A DNA stretch of 48,218 nucleotides from UBA4421 sp002470275 (GTDB taxonomy: Bacteria; Pseudomonadota; Gammaproteobacteria; Pseudomonadales; Azotimanducaceae), in contig CAJXDR010000018.1 in the NCBI GenBank assembly GCA_913052345.1, positions 1 through 48,218 of the forward strand, in the 5' to 3' direction. This document shows positions 1 through 8,512 of this stretch, piece by piece. The notes beneath the pieces were generated by a model that was given only the letters and a program-made list of their open reading frames with translations, searched no databases and had not been told where the DNA came from. The translations under genes were made by a program, and so were the position numbers. Positions within the stretch are counted from its first letter, which is position 1. The number at the start of each line of letters is the position of its first letter.

Positions 1-1
1 T

Positions 2-103
2 TGCTCTAAAATTGAAAGTGAATTTGGCGTGCGTGTTTCAGATTGGTATGGAGGTGTTACTCAGGTTATACGTAGATTATCGCCAGAAAATCCAGTTGCT
101 TAG
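2..103 (+). CDS. C-terminal end of an unidentified protein (cut by the window start)
   Basis: An open frame runs in from the left edge and ends at TAG 101-103, giving about 33 residues that finish SPENPVA. The start lies outside the window. The residue mix (a KIESEFGV stretch followed by DWYGGV) looks like a folded protein rather than a random frame, but I do not recognise a family. It is AT-richer than the genes after 2200. It could be a real neighbouring gene or another fragment in the decayed left-hand region. Confidence 0.35.
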   Translation, partial: CSKIESEFGVRVSDWYGGVTQVIRRLSPENPVA

Positions 104-438
104 GCATTCTATGTTAATAGAAGTGAACTGCGATCGTCCTTTAGGCTTTGTCTTTTCTTGTTGCTGACCTTGCTCCAATAGATCAAATGCTAGTTGGGAT
201 ATGAGTGGATGATCACTGGGTGGATGTTTAGCTGATTAGGCCGCCAGTGCTTCCTGTAGGTGTGCTAATGGGGTAGTGGACAGATCATTGCGTTTCTTGA
301 AGGGAAACTGTAACCATTCTAGCTGTCTACCTTTTATTTCATTAGCGGATATTGCAAGTGAGATTTTTAAGCAAGCGACTTATCAAGATTTGCTTCAGGA
401 TGCCCTTAAAGTGATTTCGATAGGTACAGTGTGTTACC
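104..438. other. Gene-poor stretch with decayed open frames
   Basis: No intact gene is convincing here. On the minus strand an open frame of about 47 codons ends at a stop at 235-237 (C-terminal residues LAHLQEALAA, preceded by FPFKKRNDLS) and is blocked upstream by another stop, so it reads like the tail of a broken gene, possibly another mobile-element gene. On the plus strand a short frame from 276 has no recognisable motif. Base composition matches the adjacent insertion sequence more than the genes to the right. Confidence 0.35.
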
Positions 439-1267
439 TAACCTTTCCGCCAGAAATAGTCCGTTCACGAAATGGGGAATTCAGTTTAATGAGTCTGCCC
501 AACGAACTGTGGGGCCTGACTTCGTTATAGTGTTTGCGCCACTTGTCGATTTCATATCGAGCCTCTTCCAGGGTACGAAACCAATGCATGTTCAAGCAGT
601 ACTCTCGGAACTTGCCGTTGAACGATTCAGCAAACGCATTCTGAGTAGGTTTACCGGGCTGGATAAACGGCAACGTCATATCTCGCTTCTTTGCCCAGAA
701 AAACGTCGCTTTGCTGGTTAACTCCGGTCCGTTATCACAGACGATTGTCTTCGGTAGTCGGCCAAGCGTATCCACGAAGCGAGCCATTCTCGTGCCTGAG
801 ATCGACACATCTGTGAGTTGACCAACACACTCTCGCGTAAAGTTATCGATGATGTTCAACACGCGGAAACGCCGTCCTGTGGCCAACTGATCACTTACAA
901 AATCTATCGACCAACGTTCGTTCTGACGCGTGGTTACAGCCATCGGCACTCTGGGTCGAATCAGCTTTTTGCGCTTCTTCCTGCGCACTTGGAGCTGTTC
1001 CTCAGTGTATATCCGATAAGTGCGCTTCGGATTCGTCACCAGGCCTTCGTCGCGCAGCATGTCGTGCAAGGTTGGAGAGCCATATCAAAGGTATTCCTGC
1101 GCCGGCTCTTTGAGGCGCGTACGCAGCACCGCATCATCGCGACCCTTCGATTTGTAGCGCACCGTCGAACGTTTTACCTCTAACAGCCTGCAGCCTTGGC
1201 GGTCGGATCTTTGACCGGTCTTCATCCAGTGTTGCACCACATGCCGTTTGTCTGCAGGCCTTACCAC
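434..1267 (-). pseudogene. IS3-family transposase orfB, disrupted by an in-frame stop
   Basis: The frame starts at GTG 1267, meets TGA at 1085-1087 after 60 codons, and continues in the same frame to 434. Joined, it is about 277 residues, the normal length for IS3 OrfB. The upstream piece is the HTH_21-type region; the downstream piece is the integrase core with all three DDE residues in context: D in WSIDFV, D in VCDNGPE and E in FAESFNG. The interrupted codon sits just before Tyr-Gly, where relatives usually have Arg, so CGA to TGA is the simplest explanation. After HSSLG the C-terminus departs from the usual family ending, suggesting more decay. It would be inactive unless the stop is read through. 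Confidence 0.8.
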
Positions 1268-1595
1268 TTTCGCAATAGCGCATCCTTCAGTGCTGCTTGA
1301 TCGAGCATGCTCTCAGCCAACAGCTTCTCGAGTTTAGTATTCTCAGCTTCCAGCTCACGTAGGCGTTTGGCTTCCGAAACATCCATACCGCCATACTTCG
1401 ACTTCCACAACGTACATTCAGCAGAACCGTGCTTGCGAGAAAGCTCTGCCACTGTCACGCCGGCTTCGTGTTCCTTCAAGACGCTAATGATCTGTTCTTC
1501 GGTGAATCGTTTTCTCTTCAATGGGGACCTCCCTTAGGTCTACTTTATCGGGAAATCCCATCTCACTCATGGCTCAGTTTTTGGGGGGAATATCA
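439..1595 (-). mobile_element. Degenerate IS3-family insertion sequence (IS407-like)
   Basis: The element holds the IS3 layout on the minus strand: a small orfA with a helix-turn-helix, then an orfB DDE transposase, overlapping by 7 bases. An A-AAG run (minus strand, 1270-1267) lies in the overlap and would allow the usual -1 frameshift. The outer ends are proposed from an imperfect inverted repeat: minus-strand TGATATTCCCCCCAAAAACT (1595 leftward) resembles plus-strand TAACCTTTCCGCCAGAAAT (439 rightward). No clear 3-4 bp target duplication is visible, and the orfB stop falls just outside the proposed left end, so the borders are approximate. OrfB is interrupted by a stop codon, so the copy is probably dead. 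Confidence 0.6.
1261..1521 (-). CDS. IS3-family transposase OrfA (HTH_Tnp_1), probably decayed
   Basis: This 86-residue protein begins KRKRFTEEQI and contains the helix-turn-helix and leucine-zipper-like region (KRLRELEAEN, KLEKLLAESM) typical of OrfA in IS407-type elements. The best in-frame start is TTG at 1521, where relatives usually have ATG. The turn region reads ECTLWKSKYGG, about two residues shorter than the FYRWKSKYGG version common in the family, so a small deletion is likely. Its end overlaps the start of orfB for frameshift production of the OrfAB transposase. It may still be made but probably cannot mobilise the element. Confidence 0.7.
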   Translation of the reverse strand: MKRKRFTEEQIISVLKEHEAGVTVAELSRKHGSAECTLWKSKYGGMDVSEAKRLRELEAENTKLEKLLAESMLDQAALKDALLRKW

Positions 1596-2262
1596 AAGTA
1601 CCAGCGGCTCACAATAGGGTACTGCTGCGGACCAAAAGTGTGCTCCAACACGCGAGATTTGGATTAACGGGCGATCCTTTAACTGCTGCTGACGCAACAT
1701 TGGAGCACGCTTTCAGGGAAGAAGGTAATGCCTGAATCCAAAGATTTGAATAAACAGGGCGCATGTACTCCAAATATTGGGAGGCGACGGTCATCCCACA
1801 GACATCCTGGGAACTTCGGTCTTTCGGTTAGCAGATGCGTTTTAGTAAGTAGAACCTTAACCCGCGGACAAGAACGATATCTCGGCCGGCGAGGTAACTA
1901 ATCGCATGATCACCAAATCGTCTTACGATCGCGGATCTAATGATAGTTGGAAGAAGCCCCTTGCAGTTCTAACCAAATCTGTGTCGAACCAGTCGTCGAC
2001 TGAGGGTGAGCAGAGTCCCTATGTTATTTTTCTGAAACATATTAATCGGAGCAAAAAAAACGCACGTTTAAGTTGTTGATGTGTTCGGGAGTATATCAAC
2101 TATATTTAACATAATATACATTATACGAATATCGGTGGGCTGCGCCCGAGCATTGACGCGGCCCCTAGCTATTCCTATATTTCTTCCAGGCCGCTGACTG
2201 ATGCCATCGTCATGACGCCGCTTTCGCCGCCTTACAACGAAAATAACAAGGGCTTAGACGCC
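1596..2262. other. Long non-coding stretch upstream of the response regulator
   Basis: There is no convincing complete gene. Just right of the insertion sequence, the plus-strand frame ending at TGA 1733-1735 (C-terminus LEHAFREEGNA) is open back through the proposed IS border and has gene-like residues, so it may be the remnant of a gene the IS inserted into. From about 2030 to 2130 the DNA becomes strongly AT-rich (runs of A and TATA-like steps), a plausible promoter zone for the gene at 2263, but no pair of hexamers with standard spacing stands out. Confidence 0.4.
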
Positions 2263-2628
2263 ATGCCAAAACTGCTTATCGTCGAGGACAACGAAATGAA
2301 TCGGGATATGCTCTCTCGTCGCCTTCAGCGTAAGGGCTATGACATAGAGATCGCAGAGGATGGCGCGCAGGGCGTTGAAGCCATGAAACAGGGCACGCCT
2401 GACCTTGTGCTCATGGACATTGGGCTACCGGTCATGAACGGCTGGGAAGCCTGCGAGCTGGCCAAGTCCACAGACTCAATCAAGCATATTCCCATTATTG
2501 CGCTCACCGCTCACGCCCTAGAGGAAGACCGGGTGAAGGCCCTAGAAGCCGGCGCAGATGACTTTGACACCAAACCCGTGGACCTCCCACGACTGCTCTC
2601 AAAAATCGAAAAGTGGTTGCCCGCCTAA
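2263..2628 (+). CDS. Single-domain response regulator (DivK/CheY-like)
   Basis: This 121-residue protein is a stand-alone receiver domain. The acidic pocket (E8, D9), phospho-acceptor D52 in LMDIGLP, switch T82 and K104 in DTKP are all in place. It has no output domain, so it would act by protein-protein contact or as a phosphate shuttle in a relay, in the cytoplasm. An upstream in-frame start at 2212 is possible, but the ATG at 2263 has AAGGG about 10 bases before it and begins right at the family N-terminus (PKLLIVEDNE). It faces the hybrid kinase gene ending at 2669, about 40 bases away, an obvious candidate partner, though pairing is inferred from position only. Confidence 0.92.
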   Translation: MPKLLIVEDNEMNRDMLSRRLQRKGYDIEIAEDGAQGVEAMKQGTPDLVLMDIGLPVMNGWEACELAKSTDSIKHIPIIALTAHALEEDRVKALEAGADDFDTKPVDLPRLLSKIEKWLPA

Positions 2629-2668
2629 ACGTCATCCCCAGACCGTAACGGCGCCTCGAACGGCTGCC

Positions 2669-5600
2669 CTAGAGCCGCGTAGCCAGAGCCCTAAGCTGGC
2701 TCTCTATGTCGGTATCCTTCTTGTCGATAAAGCCCGCATGAACCCCGCTCAACGTTGCCCGGAGCGTCTCATCCAGCTCCATACCCGAGAAAATGATGAT
2801 CTTTGGCGGACTCTCGTACTTTCGGGCATTAAAGTGGGTCAGGAACTCAAAGCCATCCATCACCGGCATAGACAGATCCAAAACAATCAGGTCGATGCTT
2901 TCTTCCAGCTGCTCAAGGGCCTTGGCGCCATTGATGGCCTGGGTCACGCTAAAGCCATTTTGTTCCAGGGACCGGGTCACCAGTTCCCTAGCCTCGGCGT
3001 CATCATCCACTACGAGGGCAGTCATGCCCTGGGTTTCCCCAGCAAAGATTTTTTGTATTTCCTGCAGCAAGACCGTTCGATCAATCGGCTTGGTCAGGTG
3101 CAGGCTCGCGCCTAGGCTCTCAGCCCGATGGCCGGCCTCCAACATGCTGACAATGATCACCGGAATATCCGACAACTCCGGATCATTCTTTATTTCTGAA
3201 AGGACCGACCAGCCGTCTTTGCCGGGCATCAAGATGTCCAGGAGGATCGCGTCGGGCCTATCTGCTCTGAGCATCTCTAGCCCCTGCTCTCCACTCTCCG
3301 CAAATTTCATTGAAAAACTCGCGCCCAGATTGCGCTCCACCAGCTCATGCACGTTCACATCGTCATCAATGATCAACAGCCGGCGCTGGGCCTTTGGATT
3401 AGACCAACCCTCATTGGCGCTTGAGCTTTGAGCCGCGTCGGTTTCCTCAGGGCCTGGCGCCTCGCGATGGTTTCTCGGTACGCGGAGCCTGAACATCGAC
3501 CCCTTGCCGACCGTACTCTCTGCACTAACGTCGCCGCCCATCATCTCTACCAACTGCTTTGTAATACTCAGTCCCAGTCCGGTGCCCCCAAACTTGGACG
3601 CGGTGCTGCCTTCAGCCTGGGTGAATTCCTTGAAGACCTTGTTCAGCTGTTCCTCAGACATGCCGATCCCGGTATCCGACACCTCAAAGCTCAGCCACTC
3701 CTCTCCAGCCAAAAGGATGCTCTGTCCTGTCAGGGAAACCGTACCGTTTTCGGTAAACTTGCAGGCATTACTTAAAATGTTGAGCAAGCACTGTCGCAGG
3801 CGCGTTTCGTCGTTATGCATGACGCCGATGTTATCGGGCACGTTCATGACCAGCGCGTTGCCATTTTTCGCGGCCAGCGGTTCGCCAACGCTCTGCAGGA
3901 CGGTGATGACCGAGCTGACCTCGAAATCGGAAATGAAAAGCTCGAGACGCCCTGCCTCGATCTTGGAAAGATCCAAAATATCGTTGATCAATCCTAGAAG
4001 GTGCTTGCCGGCATCATTGATCTTCTTGAGGTCACCGAGCATGGTTTCTAGGCCATCGTCCTCAGCTTCCTCAGCGAGCAACTCGCTGTAGCCGATAATG
4101 GCGTTCAACGGAGTTCGAAGCTCGTGGCTCATATTGGCTAGGAACTTACTTTTCGCAAGATTAGCCTCCCCTGCTTCGTCTCTGGCTATTTCTAGTTCTT
4201 CCGTTCTGGCCTCAATCAGCACGGCCACCTGATCAGACATCTTTTCAAAGGCCAGAGACATCAGCTCTGCGCCGTCGGCCCCCTGGCCCGCATCATCTTG
4301 CTGGGACACTGCTAACTCGCGCAGGCGCTCGATATCCGTGAGCAGCAGCGCCTTAGCTTCGCCCTCAAGTTCTTCCGCGAGGCGACCCATTTTTTCGATA
4401 ATGATCGCGTCTCTGCGGTTTCGCTGCTGGCGCTGTTCTCTCCGAATAGAGTTAATTTCGTCAAGGCTCTGCTTGTAGGTCGTCAGCGCAGAAACCAGCT
4501 GCCCCACTTCATCCTTGTCGCTTTGTAAAAATCCGTTTCGCCGTCGAATCTCTACCGCAGTATTGCCCTCGGTCAGCTGCTGCAAAACAAAGATGGCGCT
4601 GCCGAGCCCACTCAATAGAGACCGCTGAATCAAGAAGATTAACAGCACGATGACCGTTACCGTGGCCACCGTAATGGCGACCATGGTCCGGGTATAGCTG
4701 ATTTTTTCGTCTAGCAAGGAGCCCACGTCACGCACCAAGGACAGCGCTGGAGCACTACCATCGGCCGCTCTGCCCTCTCCCTGAAGCATGAAGAACATAG
4801 CGTCCAGGCCGAGGTCTTCGAAAGTCATGTAGTTTTTAAGTGGTCCATCGCTAAGGCTTGGAGAAATGCGCTCTAGAATGCTGGCGGCCTGGGGATCACT
4901 TTCCTGATAAAAATCAGGGCTTTGATTGAGATTAATGACGTGGGCCTGGATGCTCATGTCTTCAGCTATTTTCTCGATCATGGGTGCCAAAGACCGCCCG
5001 ACCTGAACGATAAAGCTTGCCTCCTGACCCACAATAATCGGAAACGCCAGCACATAGTTATAGCGTTCTTCCGTGGGGGTGGAGTGCACCATATGGCCCG
5101 TCCAGCCACTGCCGTTTAACAGGAGCTGTTCATAGAGCTCAAGCCTGGAGCCGACGCCCAAATATTCTGTTTCGAAAATACCGCTGCACGGATTGTAGTC
5201 TCGGGAGAAGAGCGATTTTTTACAGACGATCTGCTCAAAGGTGCGCGCGTTGATGATGTTAAAAAACAGAATTTCTCCCCGCTGCAGGGAGGGACCAAAG
5301 AAAATCTTAAGGTTCTGCTCTGCCTCGGCAAAATCCTTGCTCTCTATCAGCGACTTGATCATGGGGTTCGCGACATCACCAGTGGCGACAGCGCTGTAGT
5401 CCTGAAAGTAGTTTGAGCGATTTTGACTGCGAGTAAAATTCAGAGGCTGAGCATTTTCTGGCCGCCAAAAAAGCGCCCTGCTGCCATCAAGGCCAAACTC
5501 CTGCAGCCGTTTCTTTTCCTCGTCCAGGTACCGGCTCCAAGAATCTGAGTAAATCTGCCATCTAACGTCTGCATCGGCAGCGGTCTGAACATCCTCTCTT

Positions 5601-5683
5601 TGAAAGGAAAGGGTCATCACCACGGCAGCCGTCAGCGCCGAGCCGATAAAGGAGATGATTAAGATGAGCGTGCGAATTTGCAT
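2669..5683 (-). CDS. Membrane hybrid sensor histidine kinase with two receiver domains
   Basis: At 1004 residues the order is: membrane segment about 5-25, periplasmic sensor about 28-330 (no family recognised; Cys154 and Cys166 could pair), second membrane segment 331-353, HAMP-like linker and coiled coil to about 505, HisKA with H520 in NMSHELRTPLN, HATPase with N639, DTGIGM (D670) and GGTGLGLSI, then receiver 1 (D816 in LLDILMP) and receiver 2 (D936 in VLDLSMP). There is no HPt domain, so phosphate leaving the receivers needs another protein. The ATG at 5683 follows GAGGGGG at good spacing. It lies 30 bases after the serine-hydrolase pair on the same strand and faces the DivK-like regulator. 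Confidence 0.92.
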   Translation of the reverse strand: MQIRTLILIISFIGSALTAAVVMTLSFQREDVQTAADADVRWQIYSDSWSRYLDEEKKRLQEFGLDGSRALFWRPENAQPLNFTRSQNRSNYFQDYSAVATGDVANPMIKSLIESKDFAEAEQNLKIFFGPSLQRGEILFFNIINARTFEQIVCKKSLFSRDYNPCSGIFETEYLGVGSRLELYEQLLLNGSGWTGHMVHSTPTEERYNYVLAFPIIVGQEASFIVQVGRSLAPMIEKIAEDMSIQAHVINLNQSPDFYQESDPQAASILERISPSLSDGPLKNYMTFEDLGLDAMFFMLQGEGRAADGSAPALSLVRDVGSLLDEKISYTRTMVAITVATVTVIVLLIFLIQRSLLSGLGSAIFVLQQLTEGNTAVEIRRRNGFLQSDKDEVGQLVSALTTYKQSLDEINSIRREQRQQRNRRDAIIIEKMGRLAEELEGEAKALLLTDIERLRELAVSQQDDAGQGADGAELMSLAFEKMSDQVAVLIEARTEELEIARDEAGEANLAKSKFLANMSHELRTPLNAIIGYSELLAEEAEDDGLETMLGDLKKINDAGKHLLGLINDILDLSKIEAGRLELFISDFEVSSVITVLQSVGEPLAAKNGNALVMNVPDNIGVMHNDETRLRQCLLNILSNACKFTENGTVSLTGQSILLAGEEWLSFEVSDTGIGMSEEQLNKVFKEFTQAEGSTASKFGGTGLGLSITKQLVEMMGGDVSAESTVGKGSMFRLRVPRNHREAPGPEETDAAQSSSANEGWSNPKAQRRLLIIDDDVNVHELVERNLGASFSMKFAESGEQGLEMLRADRPDAILLDILMPGKDGWSVLSEIKNDPELSDIPVIIVSMLEAGHRAESLGASLHLTKPIDRTVLLQEIQKIFAGETQGMTALVVDDDAEARELVTRSLEQNGFSVTQAINGAKALEQLEESIDLIVLDLSMPVMDGFEFLTHFNARKYESPPKIIIFSGMELDETLRATLSGVHAGFIDKKDTDIESQLRALATRL

Positions 5684-5713
5684 TATACCCCCTCTTTAAA
5701 CCGTTAGATCGCG

Positions 5714-7036
5714 CTACTGAAAGAAACGATCCGCGACCTCGTCCATTTTTTCGGTCAGCGGATACCGCGTGGGAAAATGCTGGGTCATAAAAATGCCGCT
5801 CACGCCGCTGCTTGGATCAATCCAGAATTGAGTATTGAAGGCACCCCCCCATCCCAGAAAATCGTATCCGGTTGAATCGTCCAGGCCTGCGCCAGGCTCT
5901 AACTTGATACCCAGCCCAAAGCTGAAGCCCCAGTTCTCCATTTGAGGCCCTAGGTTGCGCGTCATAAAAGCCGGGCCGAGCGTGCGCCCGACCTGATCCT
6001 TGAGCAAATAATCAAAGCTTGCCTGAGACAAACCCAGGGCGCTCCCCTGCCCCCGACGCACCAGAAAGCTGAGGAACTTGGCATAGTCCTCGGCGGTCGT
6101 CAGCAGCCCATTCCCGCCGCCAATCACATCTACCTCTATGCCGAAATTTTTCAGCGGTTTTGGAAGAATGTTGGCCTCCTGGTACATCTTAGGAGTACCC
6201 GGTACTTGGTACGTCCTCCTGAGCGGCGCGTAGAGCCTTGCCAGACGATCTTGCTTCTCTTCGGGCACGGTGAAAAAAGTGTTCACCATGCCCAGAGGCA
6301 GAAAAATTTGATCCTGCATGAAGGCGTCGAAAGAGGTCTCAGCGACCGCCTCAATGACCTGCGCTAATACGTCATAGCTGACGGAATAATTGAATTCGCG
6401 GCCGGGTTGCGAGATCAGCGGCAGCTCGCTCAGCTGCTCAATATGGCCCGCTAGATCACCAATCTTGCTGGAAGCGCTGGACTCAATGGTGAAAATGCCC
6501 AGCTCCTTGTAGGCCTCCGCAATATCGCCGACGCCCGTGATCCCTGTGCTATAGGTCAGCCCGGAGGTATGGGCCAGCAGGTCGGCGATAGTGATGCTTC
6601 GCTCGCTGGGGACCAGCTGATTGTCGTAGGAACCGCCAGGCGCAACCAACAGCTTGGCCAAGGACGGAACGTATTGTTCCAATGGATCACTCAGCGCCAG
6701 CTTTCCCATCTCGACAAGTTTGATGACGGCTAATGCGGTGAGGGGTTTGGTCATGGAGGCGACGGCATACAGCGTTTGTCCTGACGGCGGCAGCTGGGTT
6801 TTCTCATCCGCAAAGCCTCGGGCTCGCACCAGGACAGGTAGGCCGTCCCTGTAGAGCGCGAAGTAATATCCAGGGAGACGCTTTTGATCAACAAACGGAT
6901 CTAGCAGCTCGGCGTAGGCTTCTTCCAGAGCCTGAACGTCGACGCTAGAAGCCGCCGCCTCCTCCTCACCCGCCCAGGCCGGGGAACTCAACCCGCTGAG
7001 AATACACGCCACCAAGTACCCGGCGAGTCGTGTCAC
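5714..7036 (-). CDS. Exported serine hydrolase of the beta-lactamase/esterase fold (copy 2)
   Basis: This 440-residue protein belongs to the Beta-lactamase family (PF00144: class C beta-lactamases, DD-peptidases, family VIII esterases). It has a signal peptide (cleavage near residue 22, PAWA-G), nucleophile motif SMTK (S94, K97), Tyr217 in FNYSVS and a WGG (396-398) where beta-lactamases have KTG, which favours an esterase or peptidase over a true lactamase. It starts at GTG 7036 and overlaps the stop of the preceding paralogue by 4 bases (GTGA), so the two are translationally coupled. Substrate unknown; it would act in the periplasm. Confidence 0.85.
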   Translation of the reverse strand: MTRLAGYLVACILSGLSSPAWAGEEEAAASSVDVQALEEAYAELLDPFVDQKRLPGYYFALYRDGLPVLVRARGFADEKTQLPPSGQTLYAVASMTKPLTALAVIKLVEMGKLALSDPLEQYVPSLAKLLVAPGGSYDNQLVPSERSITIADLLAHTSGLTYSTGITGVGDIAEAYKELGIFTIESSASSKIGDLAGHIEQLSELPLISQPGREFNYSVSYDVLAQVIEAVAETSFDAFMQDQIFLPLGMVNTFFTVPEEKQDRLARLYAPLRRTYQVPGTPKMYQEANILPKPLKNFGIEVDVIGGGNGLLTTAEDYAKFLSFLVRRGQGSALGLSQASFDYLLKDQVGRTLGPAFMTRNLGPQMENWGFSFGLGIKLEPGAGLDDSTGYDFLGWGGAFNTQFWIDPSSGVSGIFMTQHFPTRYPLTEKMDEVADRFFQ

Positions 7037-8367
7037 AGCCGGGCCTCGTCTACGATTTCCTCTAGCTGGTCTGAGATGTTGTATTGCACCGGCCAGTGCG
7101 CGGTTAAGAAGAGCCCGATAGAGTTATCCTTCGTATCCACCCAGAAAAACGTATTGAAGGCGCCGGCCCAGAAAATATAGTCAACAAAATCATCGTTATC
7201 CGGCTCTCGCTTGATCCCGAATCCGCCGCCAAAGGTCATGTATTCTGCGGCATCGCCAAAGGCCGAGCGGAAGGCGTCACTGGTGAGGCCTGGCACCAAG
7301 GAGGCTTGGTGCATACTCGCGTACTCCTCGTCTAATATTCTGACCCCGTCTATTTCGCCACCGTTTGCGATCATGGTCAGGTAGCGTGCGTAGTCATTCG
7401 CGCTGGACAAAATCCCGCCGCCGCCAGAGTAAAAGCTGGGCTCTTTCACAAAGTTGCTTGCCGGAATAACGCCTCCAATTTTCCAGTCCGTCGCATCGGG
7501 CTCCGGTGACAGGCGGCCTAGTATCTCAAATGGAAATTGCGGCGCTACAGGCTCCATACCAAAGATTGACGCCATATTTTGGGCCTGATCAGGCGTCAGA
7601 TAAAAGGCCGTGTTGCTCATACCCAGCGGATCAAAGATGGTTTCCTTCAAATAGGCGGCAAGGGTCTTTTCCGTAATTTGCTCAATTATGGCGCCGAGCA
7701 CATCGATACCCACAGAATAGTTAAACTCGCTCCCGGGCTGGGCAACCAATGGGATCTCTGCCAAGACATCAATGTGCTCTACCAGGGTACGTTGCACTCC
7801 AGCAGAAAAAATGCCGAGTTCCGAATATTGACGCCCCACGTCGCCAAACCCGGCAACCGTCTCGTTATAGGAAAGACCAGAGGTATGGGTTAATAAATCC
7901 AAAATGGTAATTTCTTTTTCAGCAGGCTCAAATTGATTGCTGAAGTCGCCCTCCGGCGCGACCATCATTAGCGAGAATTGGGGAAAGAACTTAGTCAGCG
8001 GATCGTCAAAGCTGAGTTTCCCTTCCTGTATCAGACGAAAGATAGCCGTTGAGACGATCGGTTTGCTCATGGAGGCCATGTGGTAGATCGTGCTTCCGTC
8101 AACAGGCTGCCCCTGAGCCAAACCGGTCAAGCCCTTCGAGGCCTTATAGAACTGCTTGTTGTCTTTGTAGAGGGCAATGACGTAGTTAGGGATACGCCCA
8201 TCTCTATACAGCTCTTCAGCGATGGCATTCAGGGACGCGAGCTTATCCGGGTCATAGCCGGCAGCCTCTGGGGTGCTGACCTCGAATTCGTAGGTATACC
8301 CCAGCGTAGAGAGTGCTAACAGAGCCACTAGCGCCAACCGGCGCAAAATTGGATAGAAAAGAGACAT
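7033..8367 (-). CDS. Exported serine hydrolase of the beta-lactamase/esterase fold (copy 1)
   Basis: A paralogue of the next gene downstream, about 444 residues, with an N-terminal signal peptide, SMSK nucleophile motif (S and K about residues 99 and 102), HTSGLSYN, a Tyr in FNYSVG and W-A-G near the C-terminus in the third-motif position. I chose ATG 8367 because AAGGA sits six bases before it; the ATG two codons upstream would abut that site. A possible promoter lies 100-130 bases upstream. Sharing HTSGL, FNYSV, GGG and AFNT-FW blocks with its neighbour, it appears to come from a tandem duplication followed by strong divergence. Substrate not predictable. Confidence 0.85.
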   Translation of the reverse strand: MSLFYPILRRLALVALLALSTLGYTYEFEVSTPEAAGYDPDKLASLNAIAEELYRDGRIPNYVIALYKDNKQFYKASKGLTGLAQGQPVDGSTIYHMASMSKPIVSTAIFRLIQEGKLSFDDPLTKFFPQFSLMMVAPEGDFSNQFEPAEKEITILDLLTHTSGLSYNETVAGFGDVGRQYSELGIFSAGVQRTLVEHIDVLAEIPLVAQPGSEFNYSVGIDVLGAIIEQITEKTLAAYLKETIFDPLGMSNTAFYLTPDQAQNMASIFGMEPVAPQFPFEILGRLSPEPDATDWKIGGVIPASNFVKEPSFYSGGGGILSSANDYARYLTMIANGGEIDGVRILDEEYASMHQASLVPGLTSDAFRSAFGDAAEYMTFGGGFGIKREPDNDDFVDYIFWAGAFNTFFWVDTKDNSIGLFLTAHWPVQYNISDQLEEIVDEARL

Positions 8368-8397
8368 AGCCATTCCTTCGTTCTTTTTATTTTTATC

Positions 8398-8413
8398 GAC
8401 CAGTTAGCTGGTC
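8398..8413. repeat. Perfect 6-bp inverted repeat in the leader of the hydrolase pair
   Basis: GACCAG-TTAG-CTGGTC is a perfect hairpin or operator-sized palindrome about 30 bases upstream of the hydrolase start. It is not followed by a T-run in the direction of transcription, so it is not a standard terminator. It may bind a regulator or fold in the mRNA leader. Confidence 0.35.
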
Positions 8414-8463
8414 TCCCGCTGTTTTGGGTTTCAGCTTACTCACCGCCCCCGTAGGATATCTGA

Positions 8464-8492
8464 AACCTATTTCGCCACCCCTTTATTGTCAA
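8464..8492 (-). promoter_or_regulatory. Possible sigma-70 promoter for the serine-hydrolase genes
   Basis: On the minus strand TTGACA (8492-8487) is followed after 17 bases by TAGGTT (8469-8464). The -35 box is perfect, the -10 box weak (3 of 6). It lies between the cyclase stop and the hydrolase start, so the hydrolase genes may be transcribed separately from the cyclase. Confidence 0.35.
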
Positions 8493-8512
8493 TCACCCGG
8501 CGCGGCAGCCGG

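Noticed and set aside
276..530. 84-codon plus-strand frame running into the IS
   Set aside because: It crosses the proposed IS left end and lacks motifs; better seen as a remnant or chance frame.
1609..1794. 61-codon open frame on the minus strand
   Set aside because: No ribosome site, no recognisable motif and Ser-rich residues typical of a chance frame.
2629..2668. Bidirectional terminator between the response regulator and the hybrid kinase
   Set aside because: No good stem with a T-run seen in either direction.
7579..7893. 104-codon frame opposite the hydrolase gene
   Set aside because: Shadow of a clear enzyme; no ribosome site.
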